Part shown: positions 10,011 through 20,063 of the stretch, one piece after another | Numbering within the stretch: the first letter of the stretch is position 1 | How the letters are laid out: each line of letters starts with the position of its first letter | Source: Clostridia bacterium | GTDB taxonomy: Bacteria > Bacillota > Clostridia > Oscillospirales > Butyricicoccaceae | Reading direction: 5' to 3' | Assembly: GCA_029099685.1 (NCBI GenBank) | Contig: JAQXOO010000015.1 | Location: 1 to 64,000 of the forward strand | Length of the DNA: 64,000 nucleotides | Position numbers and translations under genes: made by a program | The notes under the pieces: model-generated | What the model saw: the letters and a program-made list of their open reading frames with translations, nothing else | The model's database searches: none | Told to the model about the DNA's origin: nothing

Positions 10011-10775
10011 TCACTGGTTGTTTCCGCCCGTGCTTTCCGCGCCCACATCGGCGCCCAGGTCACAGGTGTAGACCCAGCAAACGGCGTCCCCGTCCTGCAG
10101 CGTGTACTGGCTGCAGCCGTAGTTGGGAAAGACCCCGTTGACACTGTACATCCATCCCGACAGGTCCCCCGCGTCAAAGGCATACAGGTTGCAGATACCC
10201 TCGATATAGGCGCTGTTGTACAGGGGCGTCTGGACGAACTCCAGGTGCAGCTTTTGCTGCTTCATGGTGCGCTGCAGCACGTTGAACACGCTCTCTCCCT
10301 GGGAAAACGCCACCGTGGTGGCGGCCAGCAGCACGCCGTCCCCGGGCACCAGCTCCGCCTTGTCCGGGTCCAGGCTGCTGTTGCCCACCAGGGTGTCGCA
10401 GCGGATCTCCAGGGTGCATTGCAGCTGCGTCTGGGCAGGCGGCGTCTCCGGCTGCTGCGGCTCCGGGGGCTGCTCCGGCTGGGCAGGGGGCGTCTCCTGT
10501 CCCGGCTGCTCCGGCGGCTGCTCCTCCTGCCCCTCCGCCGGGGCGGGCCCGCTTTCCTCCGGCAGCGCTGCGGTGCCGTCCGGGGCAGGGTCCTCCGCCG
10601 TGGCCTGTCCCCCTGTCTGTTCCGGGTCCGCCGGCTGGCTGGGACCGGAGGGCTCCGGGCCTTCCGCCACAGGCTCTGTCAGCGGCGGCCGTTCCGGCCC
10701 GGCCGCCGCGCCGCACCCGGCCAAAAGGCACAGGGCCAGCACACACGCCGTCAGGGCGCTCCAATTTTTTCTCAT
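10011..10775 (-). CDS. DUF4430 (transcobalamin C-terminal-like) lipoprotein
   Basis: Lipobox LCLLAGC; Pro/Glu-rich linker; GESVFNVLQRTM...YIEGICNLYAFDAGDLSGWMYSVNGVFPNYGCSQYTLQDGDAVCWVYTCDLGADVG. Confidence 0.85.
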   Translation of the reverse strand: MRKNWSALTACVLALCLLAGCGAAAGPERPPLTEPVAEGPEPSGPSQPADPEQTGGQATAEDPAPDGTAALPEESGPAPAEGQEEQPPEQPGQETPPAQPEQPPEPQQPETPPAQTQLQCTLEIRCDTLVGNSSLDPDKAELVPGDGVLLAATTVAFSQGESVFNVLQRTMKQQKLHLEFVQTPLYNSAYIEGICNLYAFDAGDLSGWMYSVNGVFPNYGCSQYTLQDGDAVCWVYTCDLGADVGAESTGGNNQ

Positions 10776-10821
10776 ACAAACCTCCCGGCTGACAGCCGTT
10801 TTTCCGTTATTCGATTGCATC

Positions 10822-10850
10822 TTGCACTTTTTTCATCACTTTGCTATACT
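10822..10850 (+). promoter_or_regulatory. Predicted sigma-A promoter
   Basis: TTGCAC - 17 bp - TATACT upstream of the 10884 CDS. Confidence 0.65.
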
Positions 10851-10883
10851 GAAGCATGGAATTTCTTCTGATGGGGTGATGCT

Positions 10884-11678
10884 ATGGACCTTTCCTATAT
10901 TCTGGCCGACCCCAGCGGCAACACCACCGCCTTTGTGCTGTCTCCGGTGGACCCCGCCCGGTACGGCCCGGTGGCCCGGGCCGTGATGCAGGCGCTGGAC
11001 GCGGAGCAGGTGGCCTTTGTCCACCACGGCCGCATGGACATGATGGGCGGCGAGTTCTGCGGCAACGCCAGCCGCTGCTTTGCCCTGTGGCAGGCGCTGC
11101 ACCGGCCGGACGGCCTTTCCCTGCTCCCGCTGGAGGCCCCCCGTGAGGAGGCTGTGACGGTCTCCGGCGCGCCCCGTCCCCTTTCGGTGCTGCTGGCGCC
11201 GGGGGGCGTCCCGGGCGCCTACCGGGCCTGCATCCGGATGCCGCTGCCCCGCCGGGTGCTTCCTCTGGAGGAAAGCCCCCTGGGCCCCTGCACCCTGGTG
11301 GAGTATCCGGGCATCAGCCACCTGGTGCTGGAAGATCGCCCTCCGGCGGAGGACCATATCTCCCTGGCCTCTGCCCTGCTGGCCCGCCTGCGCGCCGAAA
11401 GCGGCTGCTTCGGCCTGCTGTATCTGGAGGGCGCTGCCATGCGCCCCCTGGTCCACGTGCGGGACACCGGCACCCTGGTGTGGGAGAGCTCCTGTGCCTC
11501 CGGCACCTGCGCAGCGGCGGCGGCCCTAGCTCTGCGGCAAAACAGCCCGCTGACCCTGGAACTTTTTCAGCCCGGCGGCAGTCTAACGGCCAAAGCCGAT
11601 GTTAAAAACGGCGTCCTCACCGCCCTGTCCCTGGACGGTCCGGTGACCTTTCCACGGTCGGGGGTACTGGCCCTGTAA
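10884..11678 (+). CDS. DapF-fold epimerase/racemase, CntK (histidine racemase)-like
   Basis: DPSGNTTAFVL, GGEFCGNASRC and WESSCASGTCA two-Cys racemase motifs, FQPGGSL; pattern closer to CntK than to canonical DapF. Confidence 0.75.
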   Translation: MDLSYILADPSGNTTAFVLSPVDPARYGPVARAVMQALDAEQVAFVHHGRMDMMGGEFCGNASRCFALWQALHRPDGLSLLPLEAPREEAVTVSGAPRPLSVLLAPGGVPGAYRACIRMPLPRRVLPLEESPLGPCTLVEYPGISHLVLEDRPPAEDHISLASALLARLRAESGCFGLLYLEGAAMRPLVHVRDTGTLVWESSCASGTCAAAAALALRQNSPLTLELFQPGGSLTAKADVKNGVLTALSLDGPVTFPRSGVLAL

Positions 11679-11701
11679 CGCCATCTGAAAGGAGCCCGCT
11701 C

Positions 11702-12172
11702 ATGAAACTTCTCTTCAAACAGCGCTTTTTCTCCTGGTTCGACAGCTATGACATCTATGACGAGACCGGCGCCACCCTGTTCACGGTGGAGGGCCAGCTG
11801 GCCTGGGGCCATACCCTGCACATCAACGACGCCGAAGGCCGGCACATCGCCACGGTGAAGCAGCGGGTGCTCACCTTTCTGCCCCGGTTCGACCTGTATC
11901 TGGAGGAAGACCTGGTGGGCACCATCACAAAGGCCTTCACCTTCTTCCGGCCCGCCTTTGAGGTGGACTGCAACGGCTGGCAGGTGGAGGGCGACTTTTT
12001 CGAGTGGGATTACCGGATCACGGACCGCTCCGGCGGCCTGGTGGCCACCGTCAGCAAGGAGCTGTGGAACTGGACCGACACCTACACCATCGACGTGGTC
12101 AATGGCCGCGACGCCCTCTGCGCCCTGATGGTGGTGCTGGCCATCGACGCGGAAAAGTGCTCCAGAGATTAA
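11702..12172 (+). CDS. LURP-one-related/YxjI family protein
   Basis: MKLLFKQRFFSWFDSYDIYDETGATLFTVEGQLAWGHTLHI... typical tubby-like LURP-one start. Confidence 0.8.
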   Translation: MKLLFKQRFFSWFDSYDIYDETGATLFTVEGQLAWGHTLHINDAEGRHIATVKQRVLTFLPRFDLYLEEDLVGTITKAFTFFRPAFEVDCNGWQVEGDFFEWDYRITDRSGGLVATVSKELWNWTDTYTIDVVNGRDALCALMVVLAIDAEKCSRD

Positions 12173-13056
12173 CCTTCGTCCTCAGGCGGCCCTTCGGGGC
12201 CGCCTTTTTCGCGGTCATAGTCCTCCAAAAAGCTGTGGGCCTCCCCGTCCCGCTTCCACCCCAAAAGGGTGTCCATGTTCACCATGTGGATGGCCCGGAA
12301 GATGTGTTTTTCCACATCGGGATTGGTTTTTTTCAGCTGCCGCAGCAGCTCCTTGGTCTCCCTGCGCTTGGACAGGCTCTCCCGTCCCGCGCCGGCGGCC
12401 TGCTCGGTGAACCGGCAGGCACACTGGAGGAAGGACAGCCCGTTGTACCTGGCCCAGGAAATGATGGCGTCCTCATGGACGCAGTACATGGGCCGGATCA
12501 GCTCCATCCCCGGATAATTCCGGCTGTGGAGCTTGGGCAGCATGGCCTGGATCTGGGCGCCGTAAAGCAGCCCCATCAGGGTGGTCTCCACCACGTCGCT
12601 GAAATGGTGGCCCAGGGCGATCTTGTTGCAGCCCAGCTCCCGGGCGAACTTATAGAGATAGCCCCGGCGCATCCGTGCGCACAGGTAGCAGGGGTTTTTT
12701 TCCGCTCCGTTGGCCACGGCGAAAATATCGCTGTCAAACACCGTCACCGGGATCTCCAGCAGGGCGGCGTTGTCCAGGATCCGCTGCCGGTTTTCCGGGG
12801 CATAGCCCGGGTCCATCACCAGAAACCGCAGTTCAAAGGGGAAATCGCTGTTCCGCTGCAAAAGCTGCAGCAGCTTTGCCAGCAGCATGGAATCCTTTCC
12901 CCCGGAGATGCAGACGCAGACGCGGTCTCCGGGCCGGATCAGGGCATACTGCTTCACCCCGGTGATAAAGGGACCCCACAGGGTGTCCCGGTATTTTTTC
13001 TGGATGCTCCGCTCTATGCGCTGACAGGGGGTCAGCGCGGACAGGTCCCGGGCCAC
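12169..13056 (-). CDS. TtcA-like PP-loop ATPase (tRNA 2-thiolation family)
   Basis: CVCISGGKDSMLLAKLL PP-loop; CYLCARMRRGYLY Cys motif; GHHFSDVVETTLM. Confidence 0.87.
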   Translation of the reverse strand: MARDLSALTPCQRIERSIQKKYRDTLWGPFITGVKQYALIRPGDRVCVCISGGKDSMLLAKLLQLLQRNSDFPFELRFLVMDPGYAPENRQRILDNAALLEIPVTVFDSDIFAVANGAEKNPCYLCARMRRGYLYKFARELGCNKIALGHHFSDVVETTLMGLLYGAQIQAMLPKLHSRNYPGMELIRPMYCVHEDAIISWARYNGLSFLQCACRFTEQAAGAGRESLSKRRETKELLRQLKKTNPDVEKHIFRAIHMVNMDTLLGWKRDGEAHSFLEDYDREKGGPEGPPEDEG

Positions 13057-13068
13057 AGGGCCACCTCC

Positions 13069-13632
13069 CTACAGGATGATATCGCAGCAGTCCCGCACTG
13101 CGCAGGCCTCAAAATAGGCATTCTCCAGAGGGATCCACTGTTCCAGGAACCTTTGGAGCATTTTTTCGCCGTTTCGGGCCAGGATGCGCGCCCTTTGGGT
13201 GGGCGCGTCTACCGAAAGGAACACCTTCAGGTCATAGGCATCCCGCAGGGCGGGATGGAGACTGTAGGCCCCCTCCACGATGACCACATCCCGGACCGGC
13301 TCCCGGCGGAAGGCCGTCACCGCCATGGCAGAGCAGTCGAACACGCCGTATTCCGGTGGCCGGCCCGCCTTCAGCGGCTCCAGCACCTGCTCCAGCACCC
13401 GCTCCCAGTGGACGTTGCCGCCGGGCTGCCGGAGCCGTTCCGGCGTCCGCAGCGCCCCGGGCAGAAAAAAGTCATCCATGTGGACCAGGGTCGCGTCCAG
13501 CGCCCCGGCCAGCGCGGCGCCCATGGTGGATTTACCCCCGGCGCTGCCGCCGTCGATGGCCACCAAAAAGGGCCGTTTTCCGTCCTTCCGGGCCAAAATT
13601 TCCTTCATCACCCGCTGGGTCTGTTCGTTCAT
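13069..13632 (-). CDS. Uridine kinase-like P-loop kinase
   Basis: VAIDGGSAGGKSTMGAALA Walker A; HMDDFFLP; GAYSLHP. Confidence 0.8.
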   Translation of the reverse strand: MNEQTQRVMKEILARKDGKRPFLVAIDGGSAGGKSTMGAALAGALDATLVHMDDFFLPGALRTPERLRQPGGNVHWERVLEQVLEPLKAGRPPEYGVFDCSAMAVTAFRREPVRDVVIVEGAYSLHPALRDAYDLKVFLSVDAPTQRARILARNGEKMLQRFLEQWIPLENAYFEACAVRDCCDIIL

Positions 13633-13840
13633 GCTCTCCCGCCTTTCCAACGGAATGATTGTATCATGTTTTTGCCGCCTTCGCAACCGGGGGAGCGTGG
13701 CGCACCTGCGCCCATCCCCTTCCTTTTCCGGCAAAAACTTCATATTTAATTAAGATTTGAAACCCTTTCCCTTCTTTGCGGTTTCCTGTATAATAAACGC
13801 AACAGACCGTTATCCGTACCCCCGCATGAAAGGAGCCCCT

Positions 13841-16747
13841 ATGAAACGCTTTTCCCGCCGCGCCGCAGCTCTGGCCCTGAGCCTGCTGCTGGCGCTGTCC
13901 CTGGTGACCCCGGCCCTGGCCGCGGGCGCCTCAGCCTACACCGTTGCCACCCAGCTATGTGACAATCTGACCCTCACCCAGCTCAACAGCCGCTCGGGCA
14001 GCACCCGGCGGCAGCAGTTCACCCTGGAATACCAGCCGGAGGGCTCCGCCTCGCCCCTGGTGCTCTACGGCGACACCCTTTACGGAAAATCCACCGTGGA
14101 ACAGGTGGTGCAGTACGCCCAGGACCAGGGCTACCACGTGCTGGCCGCGGTAAACACCGATTATTTTTCCACCTCTTCCGGCGTGCCCACAGGCATGACC
14201 ATTCAGGACGGCCGCCTGGTCTCCTCCGACGGCGGCTGGAACGCCGTGGGCTTTTTTGAGGACGGCTCCGCCCTGGTGGGCACCCCCAGGCTGACCATCA
14301 CCCTGACCACGGAGGACGGGCGGGAATACCCCATCCACGCCCTGAACAACGTCCGCACCGCCGACGGCATCTATCTGTACACCCCGGACTTTGACTACTG
14401 CACCCGCACCTCTGCCGAAGGCACCGAGGTCCTGCTGGAGCTGGACCGCCGCAGCGACGGCCTCCGGCTGGGCAAAAAGACAAAGGCCACCGTCCTGTCC
14501 GTGGCCCAGGCGAAAAACACCCCCATGGCCGAGGGCCAGATGGTGCTGAGCCTGACCGCCAACAACAAGCTGGGCCTGGACCTGGCCGCCATCCTGGGTG
14601 AGGGGGACGAGATCACCCTCCGCGCCGTGACCCAAGACGACGCCTGGGAGGATGTGGTCTGGAGCACCGGCGGCGGCAACATCCTGGTCCGTGACGGCGC
14701 CGTCACCGCCGACGCCACCGCCGGCGGCAGGGAGCCCCGCACCCTGCTGGGCACCCGCCGGGACGGCTCCGTGGTCATCGTGGAATGCGACGGCCGCCAG
14801 AGCGCCGTCAGCGCGGGCCTTTCCCTGGCGGAAGCCGCCCAGCTGATGCTGGACCAGGGCTGCACCCAGGTCATCAACCTGGACGGCGGCGGCAGCTCCG
14901 TCCTCACCGCCGCCTATCCCGGACAGCCCTCCGCCGTGCTTTCCTCTCCCTCTGACGGAAAGCCCCGGGCCGGGGCCACCTACCTGCTGTTCGTGGCCAC
15001 CGGCAGCGACCAGGGCCGGTCCTACGGCAGCGTGGTCTATCCCCGTGCCGCCACCCTGCTGTGCGGCGCGGAGCTGGAGGTCAGCGCCGTCTCCTACAAC
15101 AAATACTTCCTGGGCTTTGTGGACGCCGCCCACCGGCTGGAGGCCTCTGACGGATATGTGGAGGACGGCCTGTTCACCGCCCCCGACTACCCCGCCGACT
15201 GTCTGGTGACCACCGGCGACAGCCGCTGCCAGACCGCCCTATATACCGTCACCGACACGGTGGAAAGCCTGAAGCTTACCCGGGGCGGCAGCCCCGTCTC
15301 CTCCCTGTCGCTGGACCGCCGGGAGAGCGTGGACCTGGACGTGGCCGCCTCTGACGGCATCCGCACCGTCGTCAGCCAGGACCGCCAGTTCACCTTTACA
15401 GTGTCGGGCGGCATCGGCGAGATCGACGAAAACGGCGTGTTCACCGCCGGCGCCTACAGCGGCACCGGCTCCATCACCGTGTCCTACGGCGGCGTCTCCG
15501 CCACCATCCCGGTGACCGTCTCCGGAAAGGCCTCCGCTCTGCTGGAGGGCTTTGAAAACGGCGGGAGCTGCGGTACCTTCGGTTCCGCCCTGTCCACCGC
15601 CGCCGTCACCACCGACCTGACCCAGGTGCGTTACGGCCGCGCCGCTTTGCGGCTGACCTATTCCGGCGGCGAGGGCGATTCCGCCGAATACCTGCTGTCT
15701 GCCGCCCCCGTCCTCAACGATGTGTCCCACCTGACCCTGATGGCCAACGGCACCGGCAGCTGGTCCCTGTTGTTCCAGCTGGCTGACGGCAGCGTTTCCA
15801 CCGCGGGCTTCACCATGAACGGCAGCGGCTGGCGCACCGCCACGGTGGCCGTGCCGGGAGGCGCCGTTTCCCTGCTGGGCCTGACCTGTGAAGGCGCCGG
15901 CCAGCACATGCTGCTGCTGGACCAGCTCACCGCCCACTACGGCGCGGTGACCATGGACGCCGTGCCTCCGGTCATCACCATCGACAGCGTGGATGACCGC
16001 CTCACCGCCACCGTTTCCGACACCGGCGAGACGCCGCTGACCCGCTCCGACCTTTCTGTCACCATCGATGGCAAGGCTGCCTCCTTTACTCTGGAGAACG
16101 GCGGGCTCACCTGTGCCCTGCCGGAGGATACCGCCCTGCACCGCGTCACCGTCACCGCCCGGGACGCCGCGGGCAACCTGTCCCGCAAAAGCGCGGACGT
16201 GGGCAGCCTGAGCTGCTCCTTCTCTGACATGGACGGCCATTGGGCCGCCGCCCACGCGGAATATCTGCTGCAGAAGGGCGTGTTCTCCGCCGCGGACCGC
16301 TTCAACCCCTCCACCAAGGTAAGCAATGAAATGGCCGCAACCATGTTGTCCCGGTTCCTGGGCGTGGATACCGGCCGGTATGACAGCGTGGTCCTGCCCT
16401 ATACGGACACGGACAAGATCGCCTCCTGGGCGCTGCCCCATGTAAAGGCCATGTATGCCCTGGGCATCATGCAGGGCAGCCTGGACGCCCAGGGCCGCAG
16501 CGTCCTGTATCCCCAGAACAGCTGCTCCCGGGCGCAGATCATGACCATTCTGGGCCGCACCCTGGAGCGGGGCTATGCCTATGAGCCCTGTGTTTTCTCT
16601 GACTCCGCGAAGATCCCCACCTGGGCCAGGGACCACATTGACCTTCTGACGTCCCTGGGCGTCATCACCGGCAGCGGCGGCGCCGTAAACCCCACCGGCA
16701 CCATCACCCGCGCCGAGTTTGCCGCCCTGCTGTACCGGATGTATTGA
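13841..16747 (+). CDS. Secreted phosphodiester glycosidase (NAGPA-type) domain protein with Ig-like and SLH domains
   Basis: Signal peptide; AAVNTDYFSTSSGVPTGMTIQDGRLVSS and INLDGGGSSVLTA NAGPA motifs; C-terminal SLH repeats. Confidence 0.87.
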   Translation: MKRFSRRAAALALSLLLALSLVTPALAAGASAYTVATQLCDNLTLTQLNSRSGSTRRQQFTLEYQPEGSASPLVLYGDTLYGKSTVEQVVQYAQDQGYHVLAAVNTDYFSTSSGVPTGMTIQDGRLVSSDGGWNAVGFFEDGSALVGTPRLTITLTTEDGREYPIHALNNVRTADGIYLYTPDFDYCTRTSAEGTEVLLELDRRSDGLRLGKKTKATVLSVAQAKNTPMAEGQMVLSLTANNKLGLDLAAILGEGDEITLRAVTQDDAWEDVVWSTGGGNILVRDGAVTADATAGGREPRTLLGTRRDGSVVIVECDGRQSAVSAGLSLAEAAQLMLDQGCTQVINLDGGGSSVLTAAYPGQPSAVLSSPSDGKPRAGATYLLFVATGSDQGRSYGSVVYPRAATLLCGAELEVSAVSYNKYFLGFVDAAHRLEASDGYVEDGLFTAPDYPADCLVTTGDSRCQTALYTVTDTVESLKLTRGGSPVSSLSLDRRESVDLDVAASDGIRTVVSQDRQFTFTVSGGIGEIDENGVFTAGAYSGTGSITVSYGGVSATIPVTVSGKASALLEGFENGGSCGTFGSALSTAAVTTDLTQVRYGRAALRLTYSGGEGDSAEYLLSAAPVLNDVSHLTLMANGTGSWSLLFQLADGSVSTAGFTMNGSGWRTATVAVPGGAVSLLGLTCEGAGQHMLLLDQLTAHYGAVTMDAVPPVITIDSVDDRLTATVSDTGETPLTRSDLSVTIDGKAASFTLENGGLTCALPEDTALHRVTVTARDAAGNLSRKSADVGSLSCSFSDMDGHWAAAHAEYLLQKGVFSAADRFNPSTKVSNEMAATMLSRFLGVDTGRYDSVVLPYTDTDKIASWALPHVKAMYALGIMQGSLDAQGRSVLYPQNSCSRAQIMTILGRTLERGYAYEPCVFSDSAKIPTWARDHIDLLTSLGVITGSGGAVNPTGTITRAEFAALLYRMY

Positions 16748-17387
16748 CCGGCTATTCCCTCTTTTTTAAAGAAAAAAGCACCCTTTCAGCCGGGTGATCG
16801 TAAAACAGTAAAATCAAAACATGGCGAAAACCTTGTGTTTTCAAGAGGTGCGGCGTGACTTCGGTCACGCCGTTTCCTCTTTCATCATTTTCGTTCCGGT
16901 CCAACCGTTTTCTGCGGATGCGGATCTGCTCGCCCCTTTCCAGCCGGAGTTGTTCCTCCATCACTGCACGGAAATGTGCCTCATGCCGCGGAATGCAGCC
17001 TGCCACAATGCGCAGGCCCCTGACCTCTGAGATGACAAGGGATTTTCCCGCAGTGACACAAAACAGCCCGGACATTTGTCCGGGCTGTTCGCTCCCCATG
17101 CCGAGCCGCGGCGAGGTGTTTCGGAGGCCAACCGCCACGCCGGCGGAGGAATGCACGCCATCAGGGACAACAGGCTTCTGCCATACATCCGGCTGCGGCA
17201 TCATGAAACTGCACCGTCCCAAGGACACCATCCGTACTCCGGCAGATCCATATGCAGACGGTCAATGCCCAGCCTGATCATTTCAAACTCGTGTGTATGA
17301 GCAGTCTCCACAAGGGATGGCTTCTCACGCTTCATCCAGGCCCGCCCCTTTGTAACAGTTACGATTTGCCGTCAAACTTCACGAAGC

Positions 17388-18560
17388 CTATTTCAAGGTG
17401 AAACTCTGCAAATAATCCGGTTCGCCCAGCCGCGCAACGATCGCCGCGACCTCACAACGCTGAATATTGCTTTCCGGGCGGAAGCTGTGAGCCGCATCGC
17501 TGCCGGTAAGCACGCCCAACCGATAAAGTGTGTAGACATCATCGGCGTACTGATACGTCATGGGCACATCCGGAATTGCCCCGTCTCTCACCTCATTTTT
17601 CGGGACAACACCGCCTTCATCATACAGTGCTTTGTTGTTTTTGTAATACGCCGCAAAAATATGCGCGAACTCACTGCGTGTAATTTTGATGTTGTAATCG
17701 CTGTACTGCCAGGGAAGGCCATTTTCCTTTGCGTATTCCACATAGGGCTGATACCATGGTCCTGAAACCGGATACAGCTGTGCCGGGTCTCCCGGGATTT
17801 CTTTGACCAGCGCATCAAGGCGGACAGCCAAGGTGATGGCTTCAGCCACTGTCATGTTGTCCGCAGGGGCGAATATGCCTTCTCCCTTGCCCTTCAGCAG
17901 ACCTGCGTCTGCCAGCAGCTCAACATAGTGTGCATACCACGCATTCGCGGGAACGTCTGAGAAGACCGGCGTGGATTCCTGACCGTCCGGTTCTCCCGTA
18001 TCTCCCATATCCCCCGTATCCGTTGTTATTCCGGCAGTCAGTTCATTGGAATACATACCATAGTCGCTGCCGCTGAAGCCGATCATTTTGTTGTTGTCGT
18101 CAACATAAAAACCATCATAGTATACGCGCAGGCGGACATCCGCTGATGCCAGTTCCTCGTAGCTTTCGAGAACAGAAGTATAGCACTCTCCCTCAACGAG
18201 CATCTCACCGGGAGCATCTATGCCATCGTACACCATGTCATACTCCGTCCACGCTCCGCCGTTGACGGAATACTCTGCCCATATGCCATTGATCATGCCT
18301 ACAATGAAGCCTTCTGCCGCGCCGTTTTCCATATACCAGGTCCATGCGTCAAGCGCGCCGGGTGACTGCTCCAGATAAAATACAAGACGTGCATGGCCAC
18401 CACCCGTTTCCTCTATGTAAAGATCCGAGATATGCGGCGCGCCCCAGCTGGATGGGTCGGGACCTTTTATTGCGAAAGCCGTTGCAGGCATCAGTGAGCA
18501 GGCCATAACGACACACATCAGAAATGCCAAAGACCTGTGCAGGTACGTTCTCATTTTCAT
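17388..18560 (-). CDS. Secreted SLH-domain protein
   Basis: Signal peptide MKMRTYLHRSLAFLMCVVMACSLMPATAFA; FSDVPANAWYAHYVELLADAGLLKGKGEGIFAPADNMTVAEAITLAVRL SLH repeats. Confidence 0.85.
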   Translation of the reverse strand: MKMRTYLHRSLAFLMCVVMACSLMPATAFAIKGPDPSSWGAPHISDLYIEETGGGHARLVFYLEQSPGALDAWTWYMENGAAEGFIVGMINGIWAEYSVNGGAWTEYDMVYDGIDAPGEMLVEGECYTSVLESYEELASADVRLRVYYDGFYVDDNNKMIGFSGSDYGMYSNELTAGITTDTGDMGDTGEPDGQESTPVFSDVPANAWYAHYVELLADAGLLKGKGEGIFAPADNMTVAEAITLAVRLDALVKEIPGDPAQLYPVSGPWYQPYVEYAKENGLPWQYSDYNIKITRSEFAHIFAAYYKNNKALYDEGGVVPKNEVRDGAIPDVPMTYQYADDVYTLYRLGVLTGSDAAHSFRPESNIQRCEVAAIVARLGEPDYLQSFTLK

Positions 18561-18669
18561 TGTACTTCCTCCCAAATGTCGTGATCTTTTCATGAACATG
18601 AAGCCTCCCCGGCTCGAGTCTGTTCGTTTCTTCAAGCTTCACCCCTATCCTTTCTTTTTCTTGTTCAAG

Positions 18670-18789
18670 CCGCAGAAAGGGCCTGCGCCGCAAAGCAGCT
18701 TTGTGTATATTTATAGCGTAAACGCCCCATTGCGGCGACCGCTTTTGCACGATCCGCACGGTTTTCAGCATAATTCGCACAGCGATTCA
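18670..18789. promoter_or_regulatory. 120-bp repeated control region, copy 2 (upstream of SLH gene 17388-18560)
   Basis: 112/120 identical to 4141-4260. Confidence 0.75.
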
Positions 18790-18793
18790 GTGC

Positions 18794-18970
18794 GGGATCC
18801 GGGAGGAAGGCTCCCATCAGGAGCTGCTGGTCCGGGGCGGCCTGTACTGCAAGCTCTACAAGCTGCAGTACGAGCACAGCCTGGAGCGGTGGAAGCCTGA
18901 GCCGGCGCTCCGCCCTGCCGTCAGGGGCTTTGCCCCTGTATTTCCGCAAAAAAAGCCGCCCCGGCCTTAG
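18794..18970 (+). pseudogene. C-terminal remnant of an ABC transporter permease/ATPase
   Basis: Frame reads GIREEGSHQELLVRGGLYCKLYKLQYEHSLERWKPEPALRPAVRGFAPVFPQKKPPRP*, the canonical exporter C-terminal tail, with no upstream NBD; begins at the repeat edge. Confidence 0.8.
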
Positions 18971-19066
18971 GCGGGGCTTCGTAAAACAGCATGAAATACG
19001 CCCGGAGAGAATCTAGTTTCTTCGGGCGTGTTTTTATGCAGATGGTAATTATTTGCAATAAGTTTC

Positions 19067-19471
19067 TTAATCTGTTAATCCAATATCCTCCCGGATAGTG
19101 ACCCTTAGTTCATCTAACCGAGCTTGGACTATTTGAGGTGGTAAATCCGTATCAAGCGCTTCGACTGTTTTCCTGAATTGTTTACATACTTTTTGTGGGA
19201 TATACAAAGTCATCAAAATCTCAATATTTTTTGCTAACATTTCTGTCGAGTCCTTTTGGTATGATACAAAATTTCTATTAGTTAAGTTGGAAGTTTCAGT
19301 TAATATGAATTCAGATATTAATCGATAAACTTCTTCCTTTTTCTTCCGTATGTACTGCCTGTTTTCATCGTCATGCTTTTTGTGTTCTGCCCTTTGTGTC
19401 AAGAAAGAAGATATCACTACGCCTAACAAAGCCATACCACCAGAAATTAGAGCAATACAAATATCAGTCAT
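19067..19471 (-). CDS. Small single-TM coiled-coil protein of unknown function
   Basis: MTDICIALISGGMALLGVVISSFLTQRAEHKKHDDENRQYIRKKKEEVYRLISEF; overlaps the nuclease gene upstream by 8 bp. Confidence 0.7.
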   Translation of the reverse strand: MTDICIALISGGMALLGVVISSFLTQRAEHKKHDDENRQYIRKKKEEVYRLISEFILTETSNLTNRNFVSYQKDSTEMLAKNIEILMTLYIPQKVCKQFRKTVEALDTDLPPQIVQARLDELRVTIREDIGLTD

Positions 19472-20063
19472 TTGTTGTTCCTCGCATCATCTTTTGTAGA
19501 GTAATCCTATCCCAGAGAAGCACGCCCGTTGCATTTGCTAAAGCAATTGCACCGGGAGTAAAAGAGGAATTGGTCATTACAACACCTACATGGCAGTTAT
19601 AAAACACTTTTCCAGCATTTACTTCCTGAACGGGTGTATTGCTGAGCGGCGTTGCATAATTTTTGCACTGAACAGCATAACGAATACCGTCCTTTACAGC
19701 GAGAATATCAACACCCTGATCGCCAGAACCCGGGGTAACAGTTACATCTGAAAAGCCATTATTCCGAAGCAATTCTGCGCAAAAATATTCAAAAGCGTGT
19801 CCTTCCATACCATCAATGTCTGAAACATCATTGCAATAACCAGTATCGCTCGAAGGAGAGGCTGGATAGATAGCACGACGAATACCCTCAACGGTGGGCT
19901 TTCCCCCACATAGTTCAATCGCTTTTTTCATATTCACAATTCCAAATTTCGTTAGAAGCCCCGCTTCACGCATACAGTTTTTGCAGACCGGACGGTTATA
20001 TTCAACCTTATAAGTTGAAAAAGACTTTTTATTACAAACAGAACAAACAGCCATTATTTTCAC
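19464..20063 (-). CDS. Mrr-like (restriction endonuclease-fold) protein with N-terminal zinc ribbon
   Basis: CSVCNKK...CKNCMREAG; EYFCAELLRNNGFSDVTVTPGSGDQGVDILAVKDGIRYAVQCKNY (D-ExK-type Mrr_cat core). Confidence 0.88.
   Translation of the reverse strand: MKIMAVCSVCNKKSFSTYKVEYNRPVCKNCMREAGLLTKFGIVNMKKAIELCGGKPTVEGIRRAIYPASPSSDTGYCNDVSDIDGMEGHAFEYFCAELLRNNGFSDVTVTPGSGDQGVDILAVKDGIRYAVQCKNYATPLSNTPVQEVNAGKVFYNCHVGVVMTNSSFTPGAIALANATGVLLWDRITLQKMMRGTTND

Noticed and set aside
16752-17387. Overlapping short ORFs between the NAGPA-SLH gene and the next SLH gene
   Set aside because: Several mutually overlapping frames without recognisable domains; may be a decayed mobile-element remnant but not supportable as a gene.
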